Shown piece after piece: positions 6,513 to 7,829 of a stretch of DNA of 7,829 bases. A program made the position numbers and the translations under genes. This DNA is from Spirochaetia bacterium (GTDB lineage: Bacteria; Patescibacteriota; Minisyncoccia; UBA6257; UBA9933), in NCBI GenBank assembly GCA_007279775.1, contig QYPD01000004.1, forward strand, positions 1 through 7,829. The letters are read 5' to 3'. Under the pieces are notes generated by a model. The model ran no database searches, was not told where the DNA came from, and saw nothing but the letters and a program-made list of their open reading frames with translations. Position 1 is the stretch's first letter. Each line of letters opens with the position of its first letter.

Positions 6513-7012
6513 TGAACACAATGTTAAAAATTAAAAATAACGACAGCGGTCAGCTTTTGATTGAATCAATGATTGGCATTGGCATTGTTGTGGTCGGCCT
6601 TTTGGGAGTTGTGGGGCTTCTTTCGCGGTCGGCCAGCCTTAATAGGGTGGTCAGCCAGCAATTGATAGCCAATTATTTGGCGTCCGAAGGCATTGAAATA
6701 ACAAAAAACATTATTGATGCTAATATTATTAAAAAAGATCCGTGGAATCAGGGATTTTCAAACGGCAATTTTGAGGCGGATTACACAAGTTTAATTTTAC
6801 AGTTTAATCAAGACCGTTTTTTATCGGTTGATTCAACTAACGGTTTTTACGGTTATCAAAGCGGCGCCCCCACGCTTTTTAAAAGAACTATTAATATTAA
6901 ACTCGTTAGTTCGGAAGAAATAAAAGTTAATTCAATCGTTAGATGGAACACTCGCGGCGGCGGGCAATTTGAAGTTAATTTAGAAGACCATTTTTTTAAT
7001 TGGAGACCATAA
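6512..7012 (+). CDS. PilV/GspI-like minor pseudopilin
   Basis: A 166-residue prepilin-like protein, probably a tip-complex subunit. The class III site reads NNDSG then QLLIE: cleavage after Gly13 leaves Gln14 at +1 in place of Phe, with Glu18 at +5. The hydrophobic helix covers about 15-37 (IGIGIVVVGLLGVVGLL). The following segment NYLASEGIEITKNI (54-67) resembles the amphipathic helix of PilV/GspI proteins. The C-terminal half is polar and beta-rich (KRTINIKLVSSEEIKV), with no cysteines. The start ATG 6512 shares its A with the TAA of the preceding gene, indicating translational coupling; ATG 6521 would be an alternative three codons in. A G-rich stretch (6492-6497) lies 14 bases before the start, rather far for a Shine-Dalgarno. 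Assignment to the I position rests on the helix motif and gene order. Confidence 0.82.
   Translation: MNTMLKIKNNDSGQLLIESMIGIGIVVVGLLGVVGLLSRSASLNRVVSQQLIANYLASEGIEITKNIIDANIIKKDPWNQGFSNGNFEADYTSLILQFNQDRFLSVDSTNGFYGYQSGAPTLFKRTINIKLVSSEEIKVNSIVRWNTRGGGQFEVNLEDHFFNWRP
7002..7005 (+). promoter_or_regulatory. Shine-Dalgarno-like GGAG before the PilW-like gene
   Basis: GGAG lies six bases before ATG 7012, inside the last codons of the PilV-like gene. It is the only well-spaced Shine-Dalgarno-like sequence I find before any gene start in the window. It supports ATG 7012 over the in-frame TTG at 7000, which lies upstream of it. Four bases of match can occur by chance. Confidence 0.4.
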
Positions 7013-7548
7013 TGAAAAATAAAAATTTAAATCCGCTCCGGGCGGAAAAAATTAATAATGGGTTTACGATGATAGAACTGTTGGTCGCGATGGGTTTATT
7101 TGTAATTTTAATGGGAATTGCGACTGGCGGTTTTATCAGAACGCTCCGGACCCAAAAAGCGGTTGTAGCGTTGATGGCCGCCAATGACAATGCCAGTTTA
7201 ACCTTGGAACAGATGACCCGGGAAATAAGAACGGGATACCATTTTATTAAGCTCTCCGAGACGGAATTTCAATTTGTTAACGCCGATAACGTTATAGTTT
7301 TTTACCGGTTTAACGAGGAAGCCATTGAAAGGGGAACGTCGGATGCTCTTCTCTTAAAAACTTATAAAAAAATCACCGCGGACAACATTAGAATCAATAG
7401 ATTTAAAATTAATTTGCTCGGAGACAGATTCGGCGACGGTTATTCGCCTCGAATTACCATTAACATTTCCGTTACCGGCGTAAATAATTATCTCGGCGCT
7501 TCCACGGATATTCAAACAACAATTAGTTCAAGAGTATTGGACAGTTAG
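7012..7548 (+). CDS. PilW/GspJ-like minor pseudopilin
   Basis: A 178-residue prepilin-like protein, probably a tip-complex subunit. The leader is 17 residues and basic, ending NNG; cleavage between Gly17 and Phe18 gives mature FTMIE with Glu22 at +5. The hydrophobic helix covers about 20-42 (IELLVAMGLFVILMGIATGG). Residues 58-80 (NDNASLTLEQMTREIRTGYH) match the Leu-Glu-x-Met-x-Arg-Glu-Ile-Arg signature typical of PilW/GspJ proteins. A beta-rich domain follows with RINRFKINLLG and PRITINISVTG, ending near TTISSRV, also usual in this family. There are no cysteines. The start ATG 7012 shares its A with the preceding TAA. The upstream TTG at 7000 is rejected because GGAG at 7002 lies after it and the overlap architecture repeats that of the previous junction. 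Confidence 0.88.
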   Translation: MKNKNLNPLRAEKINNGFTMIELLVAMGLFVILMGIATGGFIRTLRTQKAVVALMAANDNASLTLEQMTREIRTGYHFIKLSETEFQFVNADNVIVFYRFNEEAIERGTSDALLLKTYKKITADNIRINRFKINLLGDRFGDGYSPRITINISVTGVNNYLGASTDIQTTISSRVLDS

Positions 7549-7587
7549 TTTAATGTGGTTTAATTAGGAATACCAAATAATACAATA

Positions 7588-7829
7588 ATGAATTTCAAAT
7601 TTCAAATTTCAAATCTCAAATCTCAGAACTCATTTCTCAGAGCTACTCGCGGGCAGGCGATGCTGCTTACGGTTTTGGTTTTAGGCGCGAGCATTTTGGG
7701 AGTTTCAACGATTGCCGGTTATTTGACTCTTTTAAAAATACGAGCGGCTTCGGATACCGCCAATTCCACGAAAGCCATTTTCGCCGCCGATACCGGCATA
7801 GAATGGGAATTATACAAGCAATTCAAGGG
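7588..7829 (+). CDS. PilX/GspK-like minor pseudopilin, partial (runs off the window end)
   Basis: An open frame from ATG 7588 to the last base gives 80 codons with no stop; the 3' part lies outside. The leader (MNFKFQISNLKSQNSF to about Arg21) is long, basic and largely encoded by 7-base repeats. A prepilin-type site is likely after Gly22 (TRG then QAMLL), followed by a hydrophobic helix at about 24-46. There is no glutamate at +5 (Leu27), a feature also known for GspK, the one pseudopilin lacking Glu5. The segment IFAADTGIEWELYK (64-77) matches the Ala-Ala-x-x-Gly-Ile-Glu motif common in PilX-like proteins. Position after the PilW-like gene completes an H-I-J-K order. The start is fixed by a stop at 7561-7563 in the same frame; no Shine-Dalgarno is at proper distance. 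Confidence 0.8.
   Translation, partial: MNFKFQISNLKSQNSFLRATRGQAMLLTVLVLGASILGVSTIAGYLTLLKIRAASDTANSTKAIFAADTGIEWELYKQFK
7592..7640 (+). repeat. Tandem 7-mer array inside the start of the PilX-like gene
   Basis: Seven back-to-back 7-base units begin two bases after the ATG: ATTTCAA (7592-7598), ATTTCAA (7599-7605), ATTTCAA (7606-7612), ATCTCAA (7613-7619), ATCTCAG (7620-7626), then degenerate AACTCAT (7627-7633) and TTCTCAG (7634-7640). The first three are identical. The array encodes residues 2 to about 17 of the prepilin leader. No opposite-orientation arm is visible in the short gap before it. Losing one unit would bring the TAG at 7682-7684 into frame before the membrane helix is complete. 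Confidence 0.9.

Noticed and set aside
7000..7011. TTG start for the PilW-like gene at 7000.
   Set aside because: ATG 7012 has GGAG upstream and forms the same TAATG overlap as the preceding junction.
7032..7046. Small GC hairpin TCCGC/GCGGA in the PilW-like leader.
   Set aside because: Only 5 bp, inside coding sequence, not followed by T residues.
322..7548. Alternative genetic code with TGA read as glycine.
   Set aside because: No in-frame TGA in any gene, and pilD ends naturally at TGA.

Overview
The window is a tightly packed type IV pilus (T4P) locus with every gene on the + strand. Base composition is moderately AT-rich, gaps are short, and there are essentially no Shine-Dalgarno sequences. 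A small one-membrane-pass protein precedes pilB, and the pseudopilins are short with Lys/Asn-rich leaders. This combination suggests a small-genome bacterium of the Patescibacteria/CPR type (Parcubacteria-like). That is an inference from style and gene order; the window has no phylogenetic marker. No in-frame TGA occurs in more than 2,000 codons, so TGA is not being read as glycine.

Layout: 32-319 small membrane protein; 322-2055 PilB extension ATPase; 2132-3202 PilT retraction ATPase; 3282-4490 PilC inner-membrane platform; 4521-4958 major-pilin-like prepilin; 4981-5886 PilD prepilin peptidase; 5979-6512 FimT/GspH-like, 6512-7012 PilV/GspI-like and 7012-7548 PilW/GspJ-like minor pseudopilins; and 7588-7829 the start of a PilX/GspK-like minor pseudopilin that leaves the window. 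The genes would act together. PilD cleaves the leaders of the five prepilins, PilC with PilB polymerises the major pilin onto a tip complex of the four minor pseudopilins, and PilT drives retraction. PilM/N/O and any secretin are not in the window.

The least ordinary content is a set of short-period repeat arrays at gene starts. The three largest gaps (before pilT, pilC and the FimT-like gene) each hold an inverted-repeat structure. The one before pilC is built of degenerate 8-mers and the one before the FimT-like gene of degenerate 7-mers. In the pilC and FimT-like cases the array includes or flanks the start codon. The FimT-like and PilX-like genes have 7-mer arrays that continue into the reading frame and encode much of the prepilin leader. 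Seven is not a multiple of three, so copy-number change would shift the frame. This makes the arrays candidates for phase variation, or for a mobile or self-propagating micro-repeat adopted as translation-start and leader sequence.

There are no RNA genes, CRISPR arrays, insertion sequences or minus-strand genes that I can support. No stretch over 300 bases lacks a gene.
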